Shown here: piece after piece, positions 26,600 to 40,500 of the stretch
Layout: every line of letters starts with the position of its first letter
How positions within the stretch are numbered: position 1 is the stretch's first letter
NCBI GenBank assembly: GCA_024305405.1
Contig: JAKNDB010000092.1
Span: 4,121,501-4,185,500 of the forward strand
Length of the DNA: 64,000 nucleotides
Origin: Dirofilaria immitis
Taxonomy: Eukaryota; Nematoda; Chromadorea; Rhabditida; Onchocercidae
Direction: 5' to 3'
The notes under the pieces: model-generated
Seen by the model: only the letters and a program-made list of their open reading frames with translations
The model's database searches: none
What the model was told of the DNA's origin: nothing
Translations under genes and position numbers: made by a program

Positions 26600-29500
26600 T
26601 TAGTTTATTGAAGAAGGCAAATAATCAAAAATATTGGTTAGTGCTATGTCATGATAACGTTCAGAAAGATTAGGGTATGCACTGACAACAGCGCGCGCAG
26701 CAATGTAAAACAAACTTGGCGGTTTAATCCAACATCTCTGCAGCTGATTTGTCCTTTTTTCGAATTTTTCATCCGTAGTACCACCAAAAACGTAAATACA
26801 ACCTTCCTTCAAATGATTATTCTCCTTTAATGGAGTAAATAATTTCAATTTCGTACCAAATAAAAAACTTTCACAATTTTTTGAAACATTTTTTCATCCA
26901 TAAATTTCATATTTTCTGGAGAACAAAATGCTTCCCGCCAATTGTTTTCAGAACAAAGAATTTAAAAATGTATCCATGGACTTTTGGGTTAGAAAAATCT
27001 AACCTTTTTTTTCAATTAATGCCTTTCCAAGATAATTAATCTAATTCAATAGTCAAAACTTCCGAGTTACTTTGAGATTCAATTTAAAAAAATAAGATTT
27101 TTTTCTTCAGAAAATCGTTGAGATTTTTATAAAAAATATTTGCACATACTGGAGTAACAGTAGCCGCATGAAAACATAATTGCTGATTTAGTTGGCCAGG
27201 CAACCATTTCCAACGCCACTCTTTTAAATCAAGTTGCCAACAATCTTGAAGCAATTTAGGGCGCTGCAATATTTTTTGCTGCTATAACTTTGCATATATT
27301 GCAAAACATACGGAATATTTTCAAAAAGCATGTAACTGTATACTACTCAAATATCTCATCAACAAATGCCACATAAAAGGCTTAAATAGGTTCTGAGTAA
27401 AAAAAAAGTACCAAAATTATTCGATCAATCAAGTGGCGTACTACTGACATTTCTGTACAACCACCAAGAATGTAAGCACAACTGCCAAATTTCAAGCAAC
27501 CATAGTATAATCGACCCTTAACAGAAAACACCAAGACGTGAATTAAGAATAACTGCCAATTATGAAGTAATGATTTACATATTTACATATCTTGTGCTGC
27601 ATTTCGTTTCTTGTAATTGTTTAATATTAATATAAGACATGTGAAATACTATGGAAAATTGACTTTTAAATTTAAACAGAACATACCAATGGATAACCAT
27701 AATTAATATCAGGTAGAGTTGTCTGGGTACGAAATTCGCTTTCAGATATATTAAATACTAATAACTAAAAAGCAAAACATAATAGATGCGTAAGCAGAAT
27801 AATGTTATAATATGACAGAAATAGTAAAGCCGAATTTTTACAAGCAATATAAAATGTCTCATTTATTTGATTTATTTTAGAATTAAGGTAAATTTAATTT
27901 GATAAGTTTCAGAAAATTAATCAAATATTTAAAAACTAATTTAAAACTTTTAATTGCTGACAAAGACATAATTTCAATAAACTTCTGACGCATGAAATAT
28001 TTGAAATCCTTTATATTTTCTTTATAGTTGAAAATTATAAAAAGAACATCTATGAGTGATGAAGTCCATTCGGGAGTACCACCACCTATGAGTACTATTT
28101 CATCGTCAACGACTATAGCTTCATGTCTATATCGGCCATTGACATTTGATCCATCCTGTAAAATGAATGAAGATTCCTTTAACTAACATTTTGAATGCTT
28201 AAATGCAAATGCATGTAAAAATTGATGAGCAAAGTCAAAATAAGACGCTCATAAACATTACATGAAGAAGTGTCCACTTCCAGTGAATTGGTTCTGACTT
28301 ATTTCCACTATCTTTTATTGTATTAAACACAGGTTCCAAACTACGAACTTCCAAATTATATTCCCATCCAGTCGTCCCACCAAATACAAAGAATTTTCCT
28401 TTATTATATACAAGACACTGAAAAACAAGATTTCAGAAGTAATGAAAATAATTTTTCCAGTAGTAACAGAAATGACATAGTTTAGAGGCTCAGAGCGCTA
28501 TTCGAAGAGAACAACTCGAAGAATCCCAGGAGAAAATGAAGAAGACTGCAAAAATGGAATTTCTAGTAAGTATGAACCATAAAAATATCACAACTTTCAC
28601 GATGTCAGAAATTTAAAAACTACTGACATTTAATAATTTGGAAGAAAGGCAAAGAAATTTATTGAAACTTTTCTGTACTATATCAAATTTAGGATCCAAG
28701 TAGTAAGTAACTCAGAAATTTCTATTTTTCTATTTACTTCTTATTTAAATATTCCGAATCTCCATTTTTCATTATTAAAAACCAAAATAATTAACTTCTA
28801 TAGTCGAAGTAATGCTTACTGAACCATACTGCTTGACAGGAATATCACCAACAGTTTTTAGTCGTTTCCAAATAAAAGTTTCATCCTTTAAACGCTTGAG
28901 TAAGTTGACTGAATTGGAAGCTCTTGTACCGAACGGAACTGCAGTTCCTCCAAACATATAAAATTCAGACAAAATCGATGTACTGAAAAAGTAACCTGAA
29001 AAACATAGGAAACGTTACTGAACAAAAGAAGTTTAATGATCTGACACCGTTGAAATGTGATTCCATATATTGCAAAGAATAATAAACTAAAAATGATTTA
29101 AAAACCATAAAATTACTTGCAAATGATGCCAATTCTTTGGGAAAATCTTTTTCCGGTATGGACATCAATTCCCAAGTATCGGTCAGAACATTAAAACGCC
29201 AAATTTCCTGAACTCTGTTACACGATAAATGTGGCCGATTCGATCAAAATATATCAATGTTTAAATTATTTTATTAATTCATCCTTCATTTCATTTTTAC
29301 TGGTTTTATGAAACATCAAAATTAATAAATCATTTTTTCCATTCTTAATGGATGATCGATAATGGTCAAAGCCTTTAACACCATATTTTAAAATGTTACT
29401 AAAAATGAATCGAATAAGAAAGCTACGTTAGACTTGTCCATCCCAATCAACCTTCATCTTGTACTATCAGAGATACACTAATTTTCACTGTTTTTCAATA

Positions 29501-30218
29501 GATACGAATGGTTATCACCATTATTGACAGCATGAAATGTAAATTTTCATATGATAAATTCAAAATCCTTTTATGTTCATTATCAAAAGGACTTAATTAA
29601 AATCATTTTTTTCTGGTCCCTGTTTTTAGCTAATTTATAACTCATGTGTAAGAGACCTCCGTAAGTAAATTCTCCCGCGAAGGTGAGAAACCACCAATCA
29701 CATAAATGTAATTCTGGTCAGAAGCCATGCGCATTCCACTCCGTTCTGTTAACACTGAAAAAGAGGACATAAAATTCGAAAAAACTAATAACAATAAGTC
29801 ATTGCAAAATTCAGTAAATGACTGATATATATCAGTCATTTACTGATATATATCTGATATATATCGAACATAATTTAGCAAATTCAACTATCCTAAGGAA
29901 GTCATGACTAGACACAATCAAAATTCATTGTGACGTCTTATGGAAGTTGAAATGACAACATTTTTCAGTTTATCAGATAAAATAAGCAGAGAAAGTTACA
30001 ATGCTGGAAGCACAGAAATCTTCATGAAATTACGCAGTGCATAATAGGAACTCATGTTTTCCCATATTTTTTGAAAAAAAGCAATAAGGTGAACAAAGAG
30101 AACAATAACATCAATATATACATGTTTTTCCAGAGAGGCCACCATTATCTTGCCAGTACCTGTTGAATTGATGCTTGACCACCTCAAATGTATGAGTACT
30201 GTTTTGCGATTCTATCAT
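26600..30218 (-). CDS. KLHDC10: kelch-repeat protein, KLHDC10 type
   Basis: Kelch beta-propeller protein; vertebrate KLHDC10 is a substrate receptor of a CUL2 ubiquitin ligase. Exons in transcription order: 30218-about 30143, 29754-29653, about 29214-29117, 28995-28820, 28417-28262, 28155-28048, 27764-27687, 27516-27412, 27263-27150, 26806-26600. Kelch strands seen: IYVIGGFSPS, EIWRFNVLTDTWELM, FYMFGGTAVPFG, FFVFGGTTGWEYNLEV, RYRHEAIVVDDEIVLIGGG, AYILGGC, CWQLDLKEWRWKWL, FHAATVTP, IYVFGGTTDEKFEKRT; the terminal helical region AYPNLSERYHDIAL matches the KLHDC10 C-terminus. Exons 4-10 join in phase; the exon 2-3 junction is off by one base. The start ATG follows a TTTTTTTAG acceptor by five bases, as in a trans-spliced gene. 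Confidence 0.88.
29811..29846. repeat. perfect 36-bp palindrome in KLHDC10 intron 1
   Basis: Left half TCAGTAAATGACTGATAT is followed directly by its exact reverse complement, with no spacer. It is followed by further GATATATATC/CTGATATATATC units to about 29873. Would form a cruciform or a long RNA hairpin. Confidence 0.9.
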
Positions 30219-30229
30219 TGAAATCTAAA

Positions 30230-31398
30230 AAAATTTAACGTAATTCTCATCTCAACAACTTTCTGTGCTGGTCTTCTAAACTAAATCTGTGCTAGGTGAA
30301 TTAGCCACAACTTGCATACAAGGCTCCTTTCAGATGATATCTGTTTTTAGTTTTATATTCTCGACTTGACTAGCATCACATGTGCAATTTTATTTCAGTT
30401 AGCATATGTTCTCGGCAATTTTATTTTAATCTAACGTGCGTATATGACTAATTTTATCTTGACTTACTATATGTAACTATATCGTTGAAAAATCCCTTGA
30501 TCAATATAGAATGAACGAATGAATCACTACATTTAGTGCTTTTCCTCTTTCAACCCACTTTAAATTTTTGGCTTCTTGTATGCTATTTAATTTCGACCTA
30601 GCGCTCATAAACCTCATCTCATCTAACAAAGTGATCTTACACATCACGGAAACAGCTTGCACAATGGACTAAGGACAAGAAAAGTTCTGCGATCTTCATC
30701 AATTTCTCTCTTTAGGTTTGACGTGTGATATCTTGAATTGAATTATTTTTAAGAATTTCGACTATCTAATTCCAAAAATACCAGGGACAATGCTCTATCA
30801 CCTCAAACAATTCATCCACGACCTAGAACAACATATAAACCGAACTCCCGACATGGAACGGATTGAAAACCTTTATCCCACTTACAACTCACATCTTATA
30901 TATGGAAGACTATTTCACATATTCCTCTATATGTTATCTGACCATTAATCTCCTACATGGCAGTTTGCCTTAATCAGTTAGTGGTCTGAATTCTGGATTT
31001 TTTACCACATAAGAGACGCCACTAAAGGACTTTTAGAGAATCTATTGCAGTATATCTTTCAAACAGCATTAATCTCCCACTATCAATTGGTATAAAATAT
31101 TGGCTTGTAACCGTTCTTGTCTGTTTGATTGAATCAAAATAAGTTACAGTTGTTCAAGGTGACTGAATAATTATTTATTCCTACATCTTTATTCAAAATC
31201 GTTAATTATCTTTACAGGAGCTTTTGAACGATTGCGGTTAAAAATTAAGATCGAATGTTTTATTTGGGTGGTTCAGAGGCTACTGATTCCTAGCTACTGA
31301 TAAAAAAACATACAAATTTCACAAATAAAGAGATTTCGTTATGACCTGCTCTAATTTCCCTTCATCATCAATTCGCGAATGAGCGATGATGATATTTT
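30230..31398. other. intergenic region between KLHDC10 and METTL26-like genes
   Basis: Mostly featureless. A plus-strand ORF at 30790-30948 (52 residues, starting MLYHLKQFIHDLEQH) is compositionally protein-like and slightly less AT-rich than its surroundings, but matches nothing I recognise. Confidence 0.4.
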
Positions 31399-33238
31399 TC
31401 ATGACACAGATTGTCGTCCAAAAATTATCATCTTGTTGTTGGCCGGCATTTCATATATTTTTGCATATATAATCCATTTGTAGCAGCTTTCTGAAGGAGA
31501 GAAAATGACTTTTTGTAATATTTCTCATTTAATCCACTAATCATTTCGATATGAACTACGGCAACAAATATAAACGAATTCATTACGGACAATGCACTCA
31601 AAATAAGGTTTTTCTGCGACTGTTCCTTTATTTAAATTTAAGGAAACAATGATGGATTAAATACTGGCTATTTCAAAGCTTAAAAAACTAAAAAATGAAG
31701 ATAATATATTATCATCAACAAAAAATTCAAAATTTCTTTTACCTTGCTTCCCACTCATACGCATAGATGCTCAATAATATACTAAATATGATTTAAAATT
31801 TTTTTAGAAATTTTACGAAATAATGGTAAATTGCAATCAATAATTTAAGGAAGTGACTGATCAAAAACAACCTGCTCCAAAAATGTAATATCACGTAAAC
31901 CCCATTCTGGATCGATGGAACGTAGTGATCGATCAAAATCAATGTTGCTTTGTGGCGTTATTTGACCATTCACTGCATATGCACCATATATAATCAGTAA
32001 ACTATATTTCTCAGATAATAACGATCCAGCACTCTGGAATTATAATTTTTGAGCTGAAATGATACTATATTGTGATATATGCAATATATGACATATTTAA
32101 TTATTGTTTTCTTCAAACAAGAATTTCTCATTACGATAGCAGAAGGATACAAAGCAAAATTTAAGTTAAACAAATGATGGGAAATTTATACTCACTTTAA
32201 ACAGTGCATTAATAGCAGCATCTGAACTGACATGTATCATATTGATTGCTAAGAGATAATCGATCTTGCCCGGTTGAAACTCAATCGGCAAGTCCCAGAT
32301 ACTAATTTGTTTTCGAATGTCAATTTTCAAAGCTCGCTTAACATTGCACAACTGAAAAAAATTTGAAATACATGAAATCTTTGTTATAATAATGGAACTG
32401 GTATATGGGAAATTATTCTAGTTCCAGAAACTAAAGTGCATAAACTACATCCAGTTATGTGCTATTTAAAAACTGAATTATTGCAAACATTTAATTACTT
32501 GCATAAGCCAATAGAAAAACTTATTTGATCTATATTACAGTACATAAATGATTGCTATACTTCACCGGGAGACTTTCCATCACGAAATAATAAAAATTGA
32601 CAGTTTTCAACACTCATATATTACTTTATGTTATGTACGATAATGAAATGATTTGGAAAAATTTTAAATTACATTAACAATTAATTTGAAAAGATATTCT
32701 AAATAATACATAAGATATAAGATCGCAGAAACCTTAAAATGATCGATGTAAAGATTTATAGATTTCACGTAGCGATCATCCATATCAGAACAGTTGGAAT
32801 AAGACATTTGGGAAATGTGGTGCAAAATGACAAACATGCTGGCCAGTACCGGATGCAATTTCCAGCAGCTAAAAATAAAAAGTAAAATATTCGTTAACGA
32901 AAAAATTCAAAAATCATCACTTCGATTCAATTTAAATTATCAAAAGTAAAATATTAATATCGAAAAGTCACTAAAAAACAAGTTACTGGAAATTTTTTTC
33001 TGAAATTTGATTCAAATCTGATGAATAGAAATAAAATGAAAAATCACAGTAAATGAATGTAATCGTAAATACATACGGTACGTGGTTCGTTATCGATATA
33101 TTGCTTGAGAATATCCAATATTGGCTGCTTATTACGTTCCGCAGCTGGTGCAGATAACATTGAATAAGTACGTTTTATACTGGGCTGGTATGCAAAAGAT
33201 AGATTTGTACAGCGCAATATTAATGAGGAATAAAACAT
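31399..33238 (-). CDS. METTL26: METTL26 / UPF0585-type putative SAM-dependent methyltransferase
   Basis: Small methyltransferase-fold protein of the UPF0585 family (human C16orf13); substrate unknown. Exons in transcription order: 33238-33077, 32868-32733, 32351-32196, 32033-31872, 31490-31399. Conserved: MLSAPAAERNKQPILDILKQ, the SAM-binding glycine motif LLEIASGTGQH, SDMDDR, YLLAINMIHVS, LIIYGAYAVNGQITPQSN, PEWGLRD, and the end motif MPANNKMIIF. Two frame breaks: one extra base at forward 32789-32790 between the glycine motif and SDMDD, and one missing base at the run 31458-31462 before MPANNK. The N-terminus carries about 26 extra residues (MFYSSLILRCTNLSFAYQ…RTYS) with basic and hydroxyl residues and no acids, resembling a mitochondrial presequence. 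Confidence 0.88.
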
Positions 33239-34540
33239 TTACTGCTTACTATTATTAATCATTCTAAATGATCCGTGTTTAAACCAATTAAATTAATTAA
33301 CTAGCTCTAATTAAATCATGTCTTAATTAAGCTACAAGAGCGAATTCACTTACATTTATATCTGAAGGCGCCTAATAGTCGTATCCATATAAATAATAGA
33401 ATAAACATATATTATAATTAATAACATAACTGACAAGACAGTTATATATAAAAGAACCTGCTTCAGAGAATTATAGCATTCAAAATTGAAAATATGTTTG
33501 AAAATTTAACAATACCATTAATTTTATAACAAATTGCAGAGAATAGGAAAAAAAAACTTGTCTCGCTGCTTCTATATATTCTCTTAATTTGACTGCAAAA
33601 ATTAAACCTTTTAATTACAGATTCAGTTTCCCTTTATTTTTTGATAACTCAATTTCATCAATGTTCAGTTTCTCCAGCATTTAATATAGCAATTTAATTT
33701 ATTATTTCTTTTGACCGAGCTAATCTCCGCATATCCATTGAGAAACATCAAGAAATTTTGAATTAATTTCAGCTTATTAACATTATTACCGCTAATTAAC
33801 GTTATTATCTGTGACTTGTTTAAATTCTTTTTCATTCGAGATTGGATCAATAGCTAAAATTCTATAAAAAATAAAATATATGCCTAAACAAGGTATAGGA
33901 TATAATATTTCATACATCAAAAAGCCAAGAACTCCGCAGCTATTACGTTGTTCGTTAGCCTGGACTATCAATGAATTAAATTGGAATAAACGATCCATAG
34001 ATATTTAAAAAAAAAACTGCCACTTTCAGAAAGCTTTCATACGTATACCCACATATTATTTACACGTCACGATCAACAGTGCACCTGAGTGTTTCTTTGA
34101 AACAAATTAAGCGTAAAGCCACAATATCTCTTGAATAGGGCCGCGTTTAATGAAAGAATCGTATAAGGCTTCGACAGTATGGATAGATGTTGCAGAGGAA
34201 TTCACTGTAGAATTGATTCTTTGAAAGTCGTCGAAAGATTGATTCGGAGAGAAGGCTGACCGAATGATCAGCGCCTCAATGGGTAATTTGTTCTCGTCAA
34301 GATTGCTTGCATTTTTGTAACTATTTTTCTGCACCCGCCATTTTCAACTGGTTGAAAAACTTCTGGTTGATTTTTATTTTCTGTTGCAAAGTAATTCGCA
34401 TTTTTGCCATTTAATTCCGATTCGCTTCCCGCTTGTTGGCTATGAATTTCCTACATGGGAAGGCTTAACCATAGTCAGTTTTACAGTTTACCAATTTATT
34501 AACTTATTTTTCTGCGTCAATACGAGAAAATATACGTAGG
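33239..34540. other. divergent intergenic region before the zinc-finger gene
   Basis: Lies between head-to-head METTL26-like (minus) and zinc-finger (plus) genes, so promoters for both are expected here. Minus-strand open frames at 33792-33998 and 34107-34334 have no recognised family; the latter (…SFDDFQRINSTVNSS…) reads fairly protein-like but begins at a non-ATG codon. Confidence 0.4.
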
Positions 34541-37500
34541 ATGTGGAAATCCAAAAAGTGTAGAAGGCATAATTTAGTTTTTCAATTCATTTTTAATCCA
34601 CTAAGGGATATTGATCCGTTTATAGATGAAGCATCTGATAAAGATGGTAATAGTCGATCACTGGACGAAATGGAAGACGGACAAAGGACGAATAGTATTA
34701 CGAAAACTATCGATGCAAGTATTTATATTTCACACGAAAGTGTTGAGGTGACAGTATTTCAAAAACTTTAACGAAGTTTCGCTTTTTAAACATTCAGTTA
34801 TTTATTTATTTCTAGTAACCAAATGAAACGGGAAATAGTTTTCTATTTGTTACTTGTAAAATAATTAGATCTAATTTTCCGTCTAACTGTAATCGTTCTT
34901 GCTTGTTAAAGGAGTTTATATGATTATTTACTTAATAACATAGTTATTTGCTAAATAGGTTAATGATTTCATCTCAGGTAAATGACTACCAACAATTGCC
35001 AGTGACACGACATTTTAGGATTAAGATTACTTATTCAAGATTTTTATTTTTCCAGGTTGAGGAAACGGAATTGATTGAAGAAAGCACGATTGGACAAGTG
35101 ATTATTGGAGATGATCAAGAATATTATCTGATCTTGAGCTTGAATGGACCTGATGTTGGTGCGGTATCCAAATTTTTCTTTAATTTGTAATAAATTCATC
35201 TAGTTTAAAATATAAAGATTTAATTTTTAATCCATGATTTAGATAAACGATATTTCAGATATCGGAAAAGTTGACAATGTCCAGATTTTGAGAAACGATG
35301 ATGGTACAGAAACAGTATTGTTAGAAATAGATGAGCTCAGTGAATCAGAGCTTTCATCTGCTCATTCGAGAAAACGTAATTTATGAGCTCTTGATTTATT
35401 TAATTTTCTGCTACAAAGCATTCTGTTGTGTATTATATTTAAAAATGTTTGTGATATTTATAATAAGTGGAAAAAAATCTTGTCGCTTTGGAAGTCCAAT
35501 ACATTGGATGTGATAAAGTTTAATGCCTTAGCTTTTATTGTCCTTTTATTGCTGTTCAGTTACTGCTTTATGAAGGATGATGAGAATATCAGAGAAAATT
35601 TTCAGTGGAACTTTCGATTTTATCAACTGAAATTAGCAACATATCAGCAAGCGATTAGATAATAGAAATGATTTAATGCCAACGTGATATTTGTTTTTAT
35701 TGTTCTAGTGATTATATTAACTTGAACTGAAGAGTTTTTTTCAGCGAATGATTCTTATCACGGTGTAGAAATCGTAGATATTGACAAACACGGTAAAATT
35801 ATGCAGCAGTTGTTCGGAAACCCAGCTGGCTATGAACCATATCAATTGGGACGATATAGAAGGTTTTTTTTTTCAAATCCACTTTATTAAAGTATTACTA
35901 TATGATATTGCGAATTATTTTAGTTGATATTCTGAATATTATGGAAAATAAATATTGACGCATCTTAACATCAATGACAATTTCGTTGCGTTCTCTGTTG
36001 TATCTATTTACCATTTTGACCTTCTTTTCTATTATGCTAATACAAGCAAAAAGCATCTATTATTGTTAATTTATAGAAATCGTGTATACGGTACTTATTC
36101 ATGTCCGGAATGCGATCAAACTTTCATTAATACTGCTAGATTGGAAAGGCATTTAGCAGTTCATCAGGTTCTTTTTAATTACATTTTCGAACTTGGAGAT
36201 TTGCTGGGCAGTTAGAATTTGTTTTATTAAAATACCGATATATGAATTTCTCGTCATCAAAGACTTTAATTGTACTGCCGACTCATCATCTTAGCATGAG
36301 AGATGGAATAATCAAAACTTTTTTAGAACTGTTCTGAAAAATTATCTATTGTTTATTTAAAATTTCCTATAAAATATTTAAAAGTAAAACTGGGTTGGAC
36401 ATAAAAGATGAAATTCAAAATTTAACGACGTATATTTACTTAACACAAAGTATAGAACTAATGATATATTCTCAGATTTAATCTGTGAGTAATGTACTTG
36501 TTTTTAATCGATTTTCCAAAATAGATTTCCGGTTCATTTCAATGTCCACTGTGTCAAAAAGTCTACAAATATGAATATAATCTGTTTTATCATTGGCGTC
36601 GAACATGTCATGAACTGAGCGAGTTGATACCAGCTGAAAGAAGAAAGGTTTGTTTATAATTTAATAATTTACTTCATTGATTTTGTTAATATGATGTATT
36701 TCCTTTATTTCTTATGAATTTCCTATAAAGTATTTAAAAAAGAATTTATTTCTTATCCAGACAATGGATGTTAATGTTTTACGATCAATGGTATTAAAAT
36801 TTGCAAGGAAAAAAGCGGATGAAGCGCCACCACCTGTGATGAAAATAGGTATTAATCCAAATTTGCTCTTTCGATCGGATACATTTGGTCTCATCGATAT
36901 GCAAGCTCCTTTAAGTAAGCATTTTTTTATGTGGAATATTAGTGTTGTATAGAATATATAAGTTTATAAATACTCTAAGCTTAATAATACGTACTCTATA
37001 ACGATGTTCTTGTAAAAATATGAGTATTCTTTTCATATAAAAATATGAATATATATATATTTTCGAGTTTTTATTGGTGCGTTTAATTCCTTTGTTTAAG
37101 GTTCGGAAACAAAAACTTTGAGCAGTCGATAGATGCTTAAAGATAAAGCAGTCTTATTTTTGCACTTATATTTTTTTGCATCCCTTTAGATACTCAAAGT
37201 AGTTTATATTCGGGTGTTCCATGCAAGCAGTGCGGTGTGAAAATATCCGGCTCTGTAATTCAATGGCACGTAGCTATGCATCGGGGTATTATTCCTGTGG
37301 ATGCACGAAGCGGTAACGGTGAACATTTTTGCAGTCTCTGTGGACAAATATTTCGTCAACATTACAGTTTAATCAAACACTGGCGAAGCAATTGTAACGA
37401 AATACAGGTTTGTGGGATGGATATGCTTATCAGAAATTGTGTTTTTCAATTTGTACATGAAAATTGATTTTTCTGTATTTAAATATTAAAGTTTCGTCCC

Positions 37501-40500
37501 AGTTTTCAGTTTTTTGCTTTTATTAATGCCAATTTTTTATTTAGGCACGTCTTTCGGACACACGAGATATATCTATGGATGACGAGACATTAAAGGAGAT
37601 GGTAGCGGATATAATGCGCGAATTAGGTGAAGAATATTCTCAACGATTTGGTGGGAGTAAGTTAGCAATTCTTTTTTGTATGAGAGGAAATGGTGAGTAA
37701 CTTAAATAAGCTTGTCCTCGAAAACTATTTCTTGATGTTGGTAGTATGATTGGCTTTATAAGGAATGAAGGATTTGAAATATTAAAAAGAAGAAATAGTT
37801 TGTTTCATATTTCATTATACTGTAATCAATTGATTTACCAAAACACGTGAGACAGCAACTGTGGGTGATTGCTGAATTCCAAACGCAAACAAGCGAATTA
37901 GTAAAGACTATTCAATGGAATTTATTCATTATTCTTCTTGATCATCTTTTAGAATGCTAATTCCTTCAATAATGTCAAAAATTTCTCTCTGATTTTAACT
38001 GATATAACTACGAAATTTAAACTTATATAAAGACCTGTCGGTTTTGACATATCGATCTCCATTATCTGTTTTATGCACTGACTCTGTTCACTTTTTATAA
38101 TAAGCCATTGAATCTTAGAGTTTAATAAATAAACATTATAGTTTCGCAGGAAGATGATGGTGAGGTAATATCATCTCAGGATTTGTTTCTTTCCTCAGAT
38201 AAAGACAAGGTATGTCAGTACTTGCGGATTTGGATGGAATTAATTATCATATTTAAAATTTATTATATGTTATAAATATATGCAATCCAAAAAAGTTCTA
38301 TCGCTTATTGTAAAATTATATTAATTTCACTATTGTTTGTGCTTTCTAAAAATAGTTCCAGGACATTTAGAAGTTAAGTTTTAGCTGTGATAATGTTAAT
38401 GGCTAAAGATATTTTTAGGACTTATCAATGGTTGATTACCAACAAGATGTAATTGCTGGTCGTTTTCCATCTCATGAAATGTTAACACATTTGGATGCTG
38501 GCGATGAACCGGAAATAGTTGATGCTGAGGGGCATAATGTTTCATGGAGTTATTTAGATCAGGTTACTTTAATTTAATTTATTTATATACTTTTAAATTA
38601 TTTTAGTTCATAGTTTGAATTATTCTTTTAAACATAAAATATTGTTATAGGTTATTGGAGATTCTGTAGGTCCTAATGAACCAAACCCAGTACGTACAAA
38701 ATGGTCTTCTACTCATGGTATGGTACAATGTTCTGTATGCTCCCGTACTTTCGTTAATATGGCAAGGTAAATGTCACGTTGAATTTCATTTTATTTTATT
38801 AGTATTAAATCATAATTAAGCACATACAAATTGCATATATCCAAACAAATGAATGTTGCAGATTAGAAAGGCATATTGCGGGTTTTCATGCCACTACTGG
38901 ATCACATCCATGTGTGCTGTGTGGCAACCGTTTCAAATATGATTATAATCTTCTTTCACATTATCGTCGTTCTTGTCCATATACAAAGTTATATATTGAT
39001 CCAGAGAAAAGAGAGCAGGTAAATAAGTTGTGTCTAGTTAACATATGTTTATGAATATTGCTTTTTGGCCTGTGTATTAAGCTCTTCATTTGAATAAGAT
39101 CTAAATTTTTTTGAATTTCATGTACAAATGGAAATGAAGATCTTTTAGTTGATCACATCGGATTATCTTTATCTTATTTTATTTAGTTTTCGATGTAGTT
39201 TATTCTACACAATAATTACATTTCTTCCTGCGTATGGCTATAATTGTTATAACTGTATTGAAAACATGTGCTAATAAGTTTTAATAAGCAAATGAAGTGA
39301 GCCGAGAATAATATATGTGCTACTTCTTTTATGATTTAACAATCTGCTGTGGAATTCTCATTCCGTGAAGAAAATAACTTTTACCAAAACTTATTGAACA
39401 TGTCAATTAAAAATTTTTGTAGTTTGACGCCCTTGCATTGCGTCGTGCAGTAAGAGCATTGGCGCAAAAGAATTTACAATTGTCTTCTGCACAGAAAAAA
39501 TGATTGCTAATAAGCGTGAAATATCGGATTACTCAGTAGTATCTGTTCGCGCAAGACCACCGCTTGAACTAATGGTTATGCGGCCGGATTTACCGAACGG
39601 AAAATCATGTCCCATCTGCGGTTAGTTGCATATGTTTTCAGAGAAATGTCCAACAGCCTTGCCAGCATTCGTCTTATCTGATTTATTCTGTATGACTATA
39701 TTTCTGGACTAAGTGTAAACATATATCTTCCAATTTATCTTTTTCTTCCTTCTATTTATAATAGCAGACTAATTCTGTAAAAGATTTATATTTTATACTT
39801 ATTTTTATTCCGTTACAGTTTTTTTCCTAGTCAACTTGTTTCCTTCATCATTATTGTACACAGGAGTGGTATTCTATGGTGAGCGCGCTGTCGAGCGTCA
39901 TATAAAAGCTGTTCATCCTTCAGAAATGCGTCATTATTTGCTAAACGACATGAAAAGAGAAGCAGAAGCAGCTGTACCTACCAGGCAGCGTTGTGCAGGT
40001 ACGCTTATGCACATTCTTAAATAGTGTTTGTAGTAAAATCCCATCAGTAAATATTAGTCATTTCGATTTTCAAATGACAATAAAAAAATTGAAATCTATA
40101 GAAACCGGAAGCAAATCGGAAAATACATTGAAGCAAACAGATGATACGGATAATGTTGAACCTCCTCCGACACTTGCACCAGAAGTACCTGTTCAAGAGG
40201 TAATTTTGCTGGCTTTTTTTTCTTAAGTTAGCGTATATTTTTGTTTTCACTTGTGGCTTTCGTATTTTTCATCCATTGGAAGATCTGACTCCGGTTTTGA
40301 AATCATTACTCATATATGGAAAAAATGACCAAATAGATTTTGTTCATATATTGCAATAGTTATCAGTTTGAGTAGAGAATGAGTACCACTGTAGCATATT
40401 TTCATTGGCATTGAAAGATTTCTCTGTGATCGTTATATATTGCATTTTTCCAGTGAATATGACCTTTGGCAGACCAGTAATAATTAATTAGGCAAAATGA

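Noticed and set aside
26600..33238. KLHDC10 and METTL26-like genes as a nematode operon on the minus strand
   Set aside because: The gap is about 1.2 kb, far above the usual spacing of roughly 100 bp, and each start has its own acceptor-like site.
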